A stretch of DNA of 64,000 bases. Origin: Marsupella aquatica. Its lineage: Eukaryota; Marchantiophyta. The stretch spans positions 4,526,001 through 4,590,000 of the forward strand of contig OZ316896.1 of assembly GCA_973895155.1 (NCBI GenBank), read 5' to 3'. Within the stretch, counting starts at the first letter, position 1. Each line of letters opens with the position of its first letter. The notes under the pieces were generated by a model. It saw only the letters and a program-made list of their open reading frames with translations, did not search any database and had not been told where the DNA came from. This document shows positions 11,500 through 24,000 of this stretch, in pieces. The translations under genes were made by a program, and so were the position numbers.

Positions 11500-14400
11500 T
11501 CATGGACGAGTCACACCATAAATGCGTTCACTTGTTGCTTCCTTCCAACTCATGGTCCGGTCCACCAATACTCGTGTTCGAGGAGGGCGCTCCCTCACAG
11601 CAGTGTTCACAGGTGTACGATTGTATACCTTCCAGACATGTCTTCTGATATTCTCGTTCCAATCCATGGCAGCACAACTCAAACGGGCCTCATGACTGGC
11701 TGAGAAATGAATGCGCTTGGTCGCATACTTGCCCATCACGGAATGGTAGGTCTCTGACATGAAATTCTCTCGGGCCATGGTATAAAACCTCATCTTCGCG
11801 GGAGTAATATATTTTCTCATGAACTTTTGCATGGCCTTATGAGTCTCTCCACCTACATATACAAAAAGTCATAAAATATCAACGATGCTAACCTAAGTTA
11901 TAACTCACATTAAAATTGCATAATTAGTAAAAGATTTACCATTCTCATAGTAATGGTCAACTTGGATGGCTCCAGGCTCCCCAAGATGCTGACAAGGCCG
12001 GTCAGATAGTCCTGCACATAATCTGTGATCCCCGGCCCAATGATCACCACAGTTGCCCAATTCAAAAGCCAAGGATGCAGCATCTCCACCACTGCATAAT
12101 GAACATTGAAAGTTGTTACTTTTGTCAAAACTAAATCATCACATCTGCAACAATTACTACACTTGGATATGTAAAAGTCAAGAAGTCACACCATATTAGC
12201 ACTATGCATACCTGTTCTTACACCGACGACAACATACGTAGAACCATGTCTTCAGCTTTGTGGCAATGTTGTGCTGAGACAACTCTGGGTACTTGAGGCC
12301 ACGTGTCGGAATATGTACTAGTTCTCCAGGAGGCAGCCCACGCATGTCACCTACTTTATGGATGAATGCTTCCTTCCTAAGAGTAGAGTACCCTCTCACT
12401 CCCCTACTCTTCAACCAATCCTGTAACTTCTTAGCTGTGACTGCTTGCAACTCAGAACGAGATGCAGCAGTGTCAATGTCAATGGTCACAGTGTAGGTTG
12501 CTCTCACCATCTTCTCCACAAACTTCTTGATGAGATTTTTGGCCTTATGCCACAAGTCTTTCTGGTTCCTAATCCCCATGTCCTCCACAATATTATCAAT
12601 AGTGGCTTTGTCATCATGGATAACCTCCGTGATAGAGATCCCTCCCTCTCTCAAATTTTCCAATGCTCTTTCAGTACCCTTGTCCTCCATGTGCCAAGCA
12701 TTTCTCTCCTCCCTCCTAGTAATTGTCACCATTTCAATTACCCTATTATCGTCAACATTGAGGATAGAGGTGGTACCATGAAAACCGCTCCGAGAAGAAT
12801 CCCATCGAGTATCTAAGTACACTAGTAACCCAGGGTCTATCATAAACAAAGCACACACACATGCACTATATATGAGAAACAGATCAACTAAAACTTTGGC
12901 TAGAAGAGCATGGTCCTTGAATACCCCAAAAAGCTGAAGGACCTAAAACAGATAATTACTTACCAAGCTCAGTTGCTCGCCGCTGCTGAATATCATCCTT
13001 CAACTGCTGCCACATGTGCCTTTTATTTTCTTCCCATTGTGCCTTCACAGCTGCTATCCATCCACCACGAGGTCGGCCACGACCACTATGAAAATCATGC
13101 CAATGAGCTGCAGTAGGAACATGTAAACCAAGATGTGCAGCAACAGCAGCCAAAGACGTATAGGTGAGGCCAGCGCAAAGGGTGGAATGATACAACTGGG
13201 GGGTAATCATAGGAGAACTCCTCCCAGGCTCATTGTCACCAGTAACAAAAGTCCAGCCATGGCCATCCTCTCCACAACCAATGTGAATCGACCACAACTG
13301 ATGTAACTCCCTCACTCGTTGAACCCTTGGACTCCTAGAACATCCATGTATATGACACCGAGGGAGTAGCCTATCAACAAAAGTAGCCAACAAGTTGCGA
13401 TCAAAAAATGCTACCCTAGCAGGTTGACGAGGCGTTGCTCTACGAGTCGGGACAAGGTCCGGAGGCTGTGATGGCTGAGAATCAGGGATATGAGACTCGT
13501 GTGAGTCTGTTTGTGCTGGTGGCCGAGGCCCAATATCTGATGATGGCTGAGAATCAGGTGCAATGAATGGCTCCTGGTAGAAGAAGCCCACATACATATA
13601 TCAAAAAGTGTTATTCAGAAATTTGGAATTTGTACAAGGAAAGGCAAGGAGAGTGTCAAAGGGAGGGGGGAGGTCAAACCTGAAAGGTATCCTCATTCCC
13701 AACGTTGTTAGCTCCTAAAGCTGTAAGAGACTCCGGATCATCATCTCGGTAAATGGCATCATCTTCTGCGTCTGATCCGTATTGCTCGGCAATATGCTCC
13801 TCCAAAACTACATCCTGCTCAAGAGGTGAATCCCATCCATCCTAGAAACAATGTGGGGATTATAGAATAATTAGTACCCTCAAATATGATTTTACCTAAA
13901 CCATAAACTTCAAGGGAGTAAAAACAATTGCTGTTGGTCCTTGGGTATTGAAGTTATTTTGTTGAAAGACCCAAAAACCTGAACCCAAAGGCATGACTCA
14001 CATTATGGAATGCACCATTGTTTGGTTACTACAATGCTGCATAACATAACAAAATAAAGAAACTATGATTCACACTATTTGTAAGGGGAGAGTACTGTGT
14101 GCTTGTTGGTATGGTGGTTTATAATGTGTGGACATTGGTAGTCACAGTTTATGCAAGTATTGGACAATGTGTTCTTGTTGCTATTTACCAGGGCCTTTGT
14201 TATTGCTTGATATATAGATTATAATGTGTGGACAGTACCCTAATTTTGTTTACTATTTCACTTGTGGTTTATTAGGACAAATATTTGAGTACCCTGATAT
14301 TTGTTACTATAAATAAGAACCTATATATTTTTGTTTCTGCCCATTATGCATAGTTGACATAAGTACCATCAGCGTGAGTAAAAACAAATAATGATAAAAT

Positions 14401-14810
14401 GGGCAAATGCTAAGTGAATGAAAGAAGGTATCCACATACCTGACGTGGTGGTCGTGAAGGCTGACCCATGTGCTGCTCACTCGTGGGCGATGGTTGTGCC
14501 TCGGGCCCAATTGGAGCTGCCTCTGACGCTCGCCATACCCGAAGCTCCTGAATTGTCGGTTGCGCACGATCAAGTAACCATGTGACAACAGTGGAGTGTG
14601 TGGTATCCTGTCCAAGTAGAGCTCTAAGGTCCTCCCACTCATCCCACCGATCTAGTGGGACCCGGATTTCGGGCTTGGCATCCGGTCTCCTCCTTTTCTT
14701 GTAGTCTATGTCATCACTCGGATACCGCTGTCTTGGTGGACCACCTCCCCGGGGGGGGGGCGTTTCCGCCTCCCATCCGGAAGAGGGGGGGGATGGCCCG
14801 CCGCACTCAT
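11500..14810 (-). CDS. DDE-type transposase, IS4EU-like (tentative family)
   Basis: Proposed exons, in transcription order: 14810-14440, 13841-13680, 13573-12964, 12836-12212, 12091-11940, 11852-11500. All have GT-AG ends, and from exon 2 on the phases agree. The core has LDTRWDSSRSGFHGTTSI (first acidic site), EVIHDDKATIDNIVEDMG (second) and DLWHKAKNLIKKF. The C-terminal part has CCRRC, then GNCGDHWAGDHRLC, then ETYHSVMGKYATKRIHFS and AAMDWNENI. This layout matches eukaryotic transposases I associate with the IS4EU group. Exon 1 (from an ATG at 14810) contains C-runs of 8 and 10 bases that put it out of frame by one, which may be a sequencing error or a real mutation. The protein would act in the nucleus on the ends of its own element, which I could not locate. 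Confidence 0.75.
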
Positions 14811-15180
14811 AGTAACCTACTCTAAAACCTATGTAAAAAAAACCCTATCTACACTCTAGAACGGAGACCGGATGCCAAGCCCAACCCGGTGAATAATAAC
14901 AAAGTTGTACAAAAAGAATGCAAAAACACAAGGAGAAAGAAGAAGTACTAACCCAACAATAGAGAAGTGAAGAGGAATGGCAAATGTGAACCACACATAC
15001 CCTTTTGCCCCGTTATCACTCCTCCACCCCTCTTCCCCATTGGGTACATTTGTGACCGTTGGATCATGGAGGTTCGAAAGGGTCTTGTAACTAACCCTAA
15101 TTGCCTCCCTAAGTGGCGGCTGCACTAACTCCCGTAGTTGCCATCCGCATGGGGTACAGAATACAGCAGAAACTGCCAAA
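14811..15180. other. 5' flank of the transposase gene, no other gene seen
   Basis: The interval holds the probable promoter and 5' leader of the minus-strand transposase. Open frames in it have no recognisable motif. Confidence 0.35.
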
Positions 15181-15194
15181 AATTGATACTTTAC

Positions 15195-15480
15195 CTGTGT
15201 CTACGAGAGTGAAGCTTGAACCTGAGACCTGTGGGATGGAAGGCAATGATTCCAACCAATATGCTATGAGGACTCTTCAAATACAAGGGAACCATAACTA
15301 ATCATAAAGTAGTAACAGAATCCCAGCCCCCATGCCGGGTGGAGTGAGCCCTGTCCGTGGGTACCTCCGCAACGTCTGAGGAACCCTTACAAAGGCCGGC
15401 GGCTCCCACCCGCCTATATCCCCTGCAAGGTGTATTTCAGAGGCCAGGTGTCCACTGCCCTGCCTGCCCGAAAATTTGAA
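15195..15480 (-). repeat. tRNA-derived SINE-like sequence
   Basis: On the minus strand a segment resembling a pol III A box (tagcatattggttggaatc, near 15247-15265) is followed at normal spacing by an agGTTCAAGctt B box near 15213-15223. Minus-strand sequence just upstream (15300-15480) has the GC-rich ggttcctcagacg...acggacagggctc body seen in plant SINEs. The body lies on the wrong side for a single simple SINE, so this may be two copies or chance similarity. Confidence 0.3.
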
Positions 15481-16180
15481 ATTTGAAATTGTGTAGGCAA
15501 CCAATCAGAAGAGTCTGTTTCTTTTTCGGTTGTTTCTCACTTATTTTGGGTCATTTTTTATTGCTGTTTTTTGCTAGGCGTAGATCTCAAAGAGATCTTC
15601 AATCTGAGCCATAGATCACCTCAAACGGTGAACAAATGAGATGCCTGGGAGGTTCGATCGGAGGGCTGTGGTGAGGCGCGCGTCCGCAAATGCGACACTC
15701 GCGTTTCTGGAATGACTACTCCGGGTGACCCAGAGTACTTAAACCACGATTAGTGGTTTAAAGCTCCCGGCACTATGCAGCAATTGGTAAGAGTCACGTT
15801 CTCGGGTGCTCTGCACGTAAATCTCCCCAACGACGATTTCTAGGCCTCTCTCAGTCTTTCCTGTGGTCCATGTAGTTCACCTTGTCCTTCCCAATTCGAT
15901 CTCAATTTATCTTGGGTAGTGTTTCAGGCTCACTTCAAAGCCTCGCTGTTTATTCCATTGCTCAGCTTCTGTTCTCTTCTCTTCTGTTCTCGTCTCGTTT
16001 CACCTCGCATTACACTGAAGTTGGGTGGCAAAGTCTTTCTGTATCTCCTGGTTGTGGCACCAATTTCTGCCTTCAATTTTCCAATATTGCTCTCAAGGTC
16101 CTAGTTCCGCTTTCTTCAAGATTTCAGATCTGATGCACCATGGCCTCTTGCTCCAAGCTAGTCGAACGGTGGCGATAACG
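15481..16180. other. no recognisable gene; possible copia 5' leader
   Basis: No motif-bearing frame is present. If the LTR-like sequence at 16181-16285 is the 5' LTR of the copia element, this stretch would be part of its untranslated leader. A sequence resembling a degenerate initiator-tRNA primer site (tggtgcatcagatc, minus strand, about 16130) is not adjacent to the LTR, which weakens the idea. Confidence 0.3.
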
Positions 16181-16285
16181 TATTATACATAAACTCCAAC
16201 TGAATCCCAACTTCTCCCTGGGGTGTTTTATATATAGTGGCAAGGAGTACAAGGTTCCTAACCATAGTTAGGTTGAGACTCAACA
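16181..16285 (-). repeat. diverged copia LTR-like copy
   Basis: About 105 bp matches the LTR at 2636-2757, including tatacataaact, cttctccct, gtgttttatatatagtggcaagg and gtacaaggttcctaacca. Its outer end keeps the terminal ..caaca, while the other end reads tatta instead of tgtta. It is in the same orientation as the left LTR. The flanks do not show a matching 5-bp duplication, so it may be the 5' LTR of the same element or an independent solo LTR. Confidence 0.6.
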
Positions 16286-18017
16286 ACATCTTTAGAGCAA
16301 CATCATCTATTACACATTGACATCTTTTGCATAAAAATATATTTCACTGATTCAAAGTACATATTTTGTACAATAATGTCTTTTACTTAAAGAACTCTTT
16401 TATGCAATGACATCTTTCTTTTGTGCAATGCAGTATAACACATGGGGATTGAACTTGTTCAAACATGAGTACACATTGGCCATAATAAAATTCGCTCCTT
16501 TAGCAAAATTTGAGAGAGGGTTAGACAGTCAATTCCAAAGGGACAGCCTTTATCTACTCTTCAACCCTCTCACAAACTTTGCAATATGTCTGAAAGAGTG
16601 TTGCCACGACCCTGGTCATGGGACCGATCCTCCCTGATGCCATGCAGGCTTTGCAGGCTTTGCAAACACTACCAATCCACTCTCAAGAGGCGAGAAGGGG
16701 GGGGGGGGGGGGGGGGGGGTAGGGGTGGAGGGCGCACCTCCCATTTACCCCTATTCTGGTCGCCATCTTCAATTCCCCTGTCAAATGGCAAGGCGGGGGA
16801 TATCAGCCGCTCCTATTTCCTGTGACCCACCCCACTTTCAACAATGTAAGGGGGTGAGGCAGGCGAGGAGGAGGGGGGTTCTACTACGATATCTCAAGCG
16901 TGAAGGTCCACAAGGGGTAGGACAAGCTTGTTCAAGCCCACCACTTACGGGAAAATGTGTGACCGTGACCCGAGTCAAAACCTACAGATTTCCTACAGCT
17001 CCTATTTCCTGTTCCCAACCCCTTTTTATGAGCAACAGTGCAGAGGGTGTAAAAATGAGCTCCCCAAAGCTGCTTTTATTAGGAAGAATACTGTGGCCCA
17101 GAGATTTGCTTGAAAGCGTTCAATACAACTCAGATTTGTTAGTTGCCACCAAATTCAGGCAAATCAAGATGTTTCTATAGAAAACTCCCCATTATATTGA
17201 CGAAACCTTTGTGACTGCATCAAACCCCAACATGTCATCTCCAGCCTGGTTGGCAGGCCAATTGCTTCAATTCCTACTGGAGGAGTTTCACTTCAAAAAT
17301 TCTGTCAGAATCGTAGAATCTGTAATCTCCATCGATTGACTTCAAGGATTTGCACTTCAAGAATTTAATACGATGTCAAGGGAGTGAATTTAATACGATA
17401 TCAAGGGCCAAGTAACATTAAAAAATGCCATGAATAGTGTTCTTAGAGAGATCATTGTCCCTCAGAAATGTCAATTCGGCGCAAGGTGCTTCTCCAGTTC
17501 GCTATTTTGATATAAAATCTAGCTTTTGGTTGGTTTGTTCTCCTTTTCTCATGATCACCTCGTTCATCACAAGAGCATCCTTCGAAGCTAATCGGCCCCT
17601 TCTGCCCAATTGCCCGTGTTATTATTAAAACATGCACATCTGAAATCCTCCCCAGGAAGACATCAAATCCAGTCAGGTGAGTAGCCAGAAGAGAAGAGTG
17701 AGCTTTGAAAAAACATTATGAACAAATTGTGCGCAAGGTTCTGAACTCACCCAAAATTCGATTCAGATCGTGATGGTTATGCAGAACACCCCATTCGTAT
17801 CACGATCGGATTCGCACACCACCCCAGTAAATCGCCTTTTCGTGGTCGAATCTTGTGGAAAGAAAGCAAATCCAATCGACGTACCACTTGATTCTGGAAG
17901 GCCTGACTCAAGTACCCTGGAACCCTCGAGGTAAGAAAATGAATGTTCAATGGGATAGCTTCCTAAAAAACGTTTGCTTCCCAGCAGAAGCACTTGCGAT
18001 CCTTAACATGTGTACCA
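16286..18017. other. no recognisable gene; contains a poly-G tract
   Basis: A run of about 22 G residues lies near 16697-16719. The frames around it are composition artefacts. The part nearest 18017 is the likely 3' untranslated region of BRCA2. A minus-strand frame at 17763-17993 has no recognisable motif and lies after the BRCA2 stop. Confidence 0.4.
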
Positions 18018-21000
18018 CTAAGCACCTGACATCAAACCTTGGATGAGAATACGTAGCGAATCCGACGCCTGCATTGAACGCACCACAAGATATTCAGGTA
18101 AAGGATATTGCAGTCAACACAAGGCGACCAGATGGTTTGTCTTAAGACAGGTTAACTGGAATGATTTCACTTACCCAAGGAGATGATTTGTCCCACTCCA
18201 AAACACAATTGGCTGCAGTTTGGAGATGCTTGACGGGATGCGAGGCTAAGGTGGACGAGAACAAGGACAATTCAGAGGCTTCTGCTACCCACCAGTGACA
18301 GTTGTGATCCTTAGGTTGCTGAACAAGATTGCAGAAGCCAACCTGAGCAGGACATCGACATAATCTGATTAGTCGTCTGCTCAAAACTTTACGAGATATA
18401 GGTGTCAGATATAGCACCGACAAGGTGGTAAATTAAGTACAGGACTCTTGGCTTCCGAACCGCCAAAAAGATTGGCAAATTTACGACAAAGAGTACCTTT
18501 CCAGGAGCCCTTGACTGTGAAAGGAGACCTTGCAAATTATAGATCAGCAACGTAGGCAAATTGCATATCTATTTTGTCGTGAAGAAAGGAAGGGGACGTC
18601 AAGAAAGAAACAGAAGCATTGGAGGAACTGAGGCCCTACCACAGACCCAACGAGTGAACGGTCAACTGGAGCAAATGCCAGGGTTGGCGAGCTCAATTTC
18701 ACTGCGAGTATTTGTATCTCATCCCAAGCGTCCCCAGGATTGTTTCTAGTGGTGGATCCATCAGTCATAAACACCCATTGGTTTGTACGGGACCCGCTGG
18801 AATAAGGCTCATCGACTACAAGCACCTTTGCGGCAACATCGAATTCCCTGAAGGTTAGACACTGACTTTTCATCAGTATCCGTGTCCATTAAATTGGACA
18901 TCACTCACCGGGTAGTTTCGTTCGTCAGGGATGAAGTCAAACGTTTACCAAACAAAAGGACCAGAAACATGCTAAGTATATAATTGGCAATAAATTGGAC
19001 CACGGAGGATTGTCCAAACGTAATCTACCAATCCATTGCCGTGGCCACAAATGCTTAGGACTGCAAACATACAAGAAACCGTTCACACGTTTATATCAAA
19101 TTACAGGCCCGCCTCGTTGCTAACTTCCCCCATTTCATTAAAACCAAGCCAGCATGCTCGGTCAGCATCTCACCTGCACACAAACTTCTCGTCCATATCG
19201 GACAGCCGCGTTGGTGCACGACAAGTGTGAGGGAACCTGCAGTCACAAGAAATCAAGACAATCCAAGGGGAAGAAACAAAACCTCAGAAACCATCAGTTG
19301 AAACAAGCGAAATTAGAAGCCTGACCATACGCCAGCCACAAACAATGAACGCACGTAGAAAATAATTGAAATAATCTAATAGTTGAATGGTTAAGTTCGC
19401 TAGCTGTTGCCTCCTTGTCAAATTGGAATTTGACTATCTGATGTCTGCAGGTTCCCGAAACTTGTCTCGAACCAGTAACAAAGTAGAGAACTAAGCACTT
19501 ACCAAAAGTGCTTCTCGTAAATAGCGTCAGGCACATGACGCCAGCTGGTGGAGCGATAAGACTGCAGTAGAAGCTGATTTTGATTGCTAAAGGAACTCCG
19601 GGTGACAGGCCTCAGACCGGAAACGCAATACACAGAGCCCTCCACTATATGCTGCATAACGATAATTACATGTAGGTGAGAACTGTGCATAGGGCCTGTC
19701 ACAAACACGAAGGCAAAGATATATTCAGGGTTAGTTGACGCTAGTACTTTTCAACGTGATCTACCTGTTCATCATTAATTTCCCATATCGAGATTATTCC
19801 CTCTTTCCTTTCTCGGCCTACTTGTCCGTTTTCTTCTTCTCGACGTTGCAGGCCAGTGACACGGACTTTTAAGATGCGTGTAACATTGCGCGAATGTAGC
19901 CCGGCATCCACTAGCGCTTCTTTCACAGCATCCTCAATAGTTATTTGCCTCGAGGTCTGCGAATCATAAGATTGATACATTAAAAATTGGAGAAATCTTT
20001 CGTATCCAAACCCGAACTCTAGTCTTTAGAGAGCAGCTCTTAACACCAGCAAGGACGGTTCTGAGCAATAAGTTCCTTACGATTCGACTGAAAACGACAA
20101 CCTTACGTCTCGTTTGGCCTGATAAATGGCGAAGGACTTCAGTTGCACTGGGGTCATCTCTGCCATAAGAATGTCAGGCTCGGCGGCCTTTTCCACAGCA
20201 TCAAACAAATCATAGTCTTCTTCATCCTTCTCTTCTTGAGATTTGGAAAGTTCGCAAGAATTTTCGAGTTTCAGTAGAGCTTCCTCCGCTACTTTAGCGC
20301 GCCTGATGCACAGAAAAGTTCCACAATGATCTTCTTTCTATGATACTAAGGCCTGTGCCTACCAAACCACTTACTAAACGTTTTTACTACTCTGAGCATT
20401 TATCAGCTGATCTATAAAATAGTACCAACGTGCAGACAAGATTCAAACCTTCGCTCAAACTGGTTCGAAGCTAGTTCTTCCGCACGAACGGACCGGATAA
20501 TAGAGGTACCGTCAGCAGATCTGGCCAATTCGATTGAAATAAACGACATTACTTTCCGCAAAACAAGCAGAAACTGCTCGAACAATACAATTACAAATTA
20601 ATGAAAATTTATCAGGTACAGAAACTACGACTACGATTCATAGAGGCCGTGTTTGCATTCCTGAACACGTTACTCACGTTTCTTTAAATAAAATGGGATA
20701 CACTCGAGCAACTCCGACATATGTCTTGGGAACAAGACCGCCGTCAGGCTTGATGCACTTGAATGCAAGGGATGGAATTGGTTCCTTACCTGTGGGGATA
20801 TAAAGAAGCATAATTAGCGTTACACTATCATGCAGAGTCAACATAGTAGATAGCATGAAGTTTGCTGACAGTGTCTCGAATACTATATATATATATTGAA
20901 ACGGCAATTAGAGTCCTAATATGCCAGAAGAAGTGGGAAGCAAGCCTGCTTACAGAATCCCAAGCGGTGATTCTGGCGAGCCCTGTGGGTCCCATTCGCG

Positions 21001-24000
21001 TGCAGCGTCAAGAACGAATCTCGAAAAGCCTGCAAACAAGCATAAGGTATAGTATTGGGCGTTTGACAACTACATAGAGTGCCTGGCAACTATGCCACTT
21101 TCCGAAATCAGATGGATAGCGAAAACTGTGCTTAGCGCTAGAAAAACAAAGCTCATTGCAGTCTTCAGATGTCCAATTAGCAAGAAGATAAAGATGAATA
21201 ACCTCCAAAGGTGGTGTTGAATCTGGGCAGCAGCACAAAGTTGCTCCACAAACCTGCGAGCAGGTCACACAAAGTCAGCTTCAAGCTCAAACAACTAGCG
21301 TTGCAATTCTTAGATCTGAAGTTGGTTCCTACATCCCACCTGAATTTTTTGGCCTACGTTCAGTTTCCCGTTTCTCAGATATTTCGTCAATGGAGCATCC
21401 AACACAGAGTTCAACCGGTACCTGTAAAACGTTGAAAAAACTAAGATTACTCTCATGACAAGGTTCTTAGAAAGAAAAGACGGCACGAACATATTATCAA
21501 TTCGAAAATAGTTAGGACCGCTTTTTACCACCCATCTGTCACTTCTATTTTGGCAGTATCGCCAGATGATGATGAGTTTCCAGTGTGCTCGTTGATGGCT
21601 CCATTTTCATCACCATCGTGGCGTATCGCTGAGATCAATAGTACCATTGCCCGTGAAGCCGAAGAATCGCCTTCCGTTATTCTTCGAATTGCAGATCGGC
21701 GGCCCGACAACTCTGTATCATATCTGCAAAGTTCAGAAGCAACACAATGATGATGAAGACAATTAAACAAACCATGAATCAGAAAATTGCTGACTTCTGG
21801 GGGACCTGAGAACAACAGGTTGAATCAAATCACCTGTACTTAAGCTCGTCAAGAACAGTATCCAAAGCGAGACGCTTTCGAGCAGCTTGCTGTGGGTGCT
21901 TCCGTTCCGAAGATGCCAGTTTCCAGGTAATCCACTTGTAATGGTTAGCAACCCATCTGCGACGTCGTCAGTTGAGCTATGTCAGCTCACAGACAAGAAT
22001 GAAATAATTCAATTCAATTCGAGAAATACATTAAATTATCAGTCCCATGACAGCCCAATGAAGGGCAAGGGATAGAGTACATGCAGGCAAGAAATTGTGC
22101 CACCAGAGAAGAAAAACGAAGGAAAGATACAAAGCTGTACGAAGAGGAGCTAGACACAGAATACTTACTCTTTGCTTGAATACAGAGGGTCAGCTCCGAG
22201 ATCTAACAAAAGCTTCCAAATTTCCGTGCTACCAAGCCTCTCCCGTCTTCCATCTTCCGTGACATGATGGATTCGATAGCTAGAAGCTGCATCTGATGTT
22301 ATTGTTTTTATATCGGGGAATAGAGACAAGTCCTGGAATATCAGGTGACAACGAAGGCAAATCCAATAGATTAAACTTTTCAGAGTTCCCAGTGCAATGA
22401 TCAACAATCCACCTAGGATGTAACTACTGCTCTGCTGAAGCCTTGCCCGTAGAAAGACAAGTGACGATTCTCGGATAGCTCCATTGCTTTACGGGGCCAA
22501 ACAACGTTCTCTGCAAAGCGCACCTCATTGGCTGGAGCTCCCTCCATGTACTCTTGCAGCCTCATCCATCCGCTCCTGCCATCCTTAAGGTACACGGACC
22601 TTAGTGGTCGCAGTCGTTGGTGGCCATTGGCGACAGTGACTGAATTACCACACGAGTTAGCCCCACATATCGAGGTTGATGTGTTCCTTTGGAATGTGCC
22701 GGTATCATCTGACTGCGTCCTGTCATGTGTGGTACGATCGTCTATCAGTTACGCTGCTGGTCTACACGAAGATATACACAAAAGAATGACTGGACTGGAT
22801 TCAACTGCCACTCTCTTTGTTCGCAATTTACTGATATTCAAAGAACACAACTCGTTGAAAAAACTCGATGGAATCCGAACGGAGCGGCTAGATTGCTAGA
22901 AGCAGAGACCGTTACCCTTTCAAAAATTCAGTACATCTAAACAAATAATGGATAACGACGGCGCTCACCGTATTCTTGGTGGCTTGAAAGCACGTGTATT
23001 CCTCTTCTGGCGTTCTCCTCCGGGAGCGAAAGGTGGTTTAGCACTCAAAAAGCCGGCTGCGCCGGGTTTCTGGTGGTTGAGCTTAGGTGAGGCCTTATTA
23101 GTAACTGCACTGGGTTGTCCAAATTTGGATTCCGACAAATGGCCTTTAATTTCTAATTCTCTATCATGAGAAGTATCGATTGCAGTCTCTTCGAATTCTT
23201 CCCCTAAAAATGCCCTCGCCTTTTCTAATGCATTGGAAGAAATTGACACAGATTTCCCGCTTCCTGTCACAAAAGAGTTAATCGCAACCGGCCCCTCAAG
23301 GCCTTTAGCCGGAGCTGTCTCTTCAAAATCGTCCCCCAAAACTGCCCTCGCCTTTTCCAAAGCCTTGAAAGAAAGTGACACAGACCTCCCGCTTCCTGTC
23401 ACAAAAGAGGTAATCGCAACCGGATCGCCAAGACCTTTAACCGGAGCCGCCTCTTCGAAATCATCTCCCAAAACTGCCCTCGCCTTTTCCAACGCCTTGG
23501 AAGAAATTGACACAGATTTCCCGCTTCCTGTCTCAAAAGAGGTAATCGCAACCGGATCGTCAAGACCTTTACGAAGAGCTGTCTCTTCGAATTCTTCCCC
23601 CAAACATGCTCTCGCCTTTTCCAAAGCCTTCGAAGAAATTGATACAGATTTTCCGCTTCCTGTCACAAAAGAGGTAATAGCGACTGAACCATGAAGCGCG
23701 TCAACCGGAGCATTCTCGTGGGCTTCTTCCCCCGGAAATGCCCTTACTACTTTGTCCAAAGCATCGGAAGATACTGATACAGATTTTCCGCTTTCTATAA
23801 CTGAAGAGGTAATCCCATGCGGATTTTCAAAAGTTCCAACCGGAGGTAGAAGAGCTCTAGCCCTTGAGAAGGCCTCGCTTGAAATGGCGAACTTGCGGAT
23901 TGACGGTGTCCGAAAGGTACGATCGGGACTGGGACGTTTGGTGGGGGTAGCAAGGTTCCCCGAGTGACAATCAATTGATTCATGGAGAGAAGCTGTTGTT

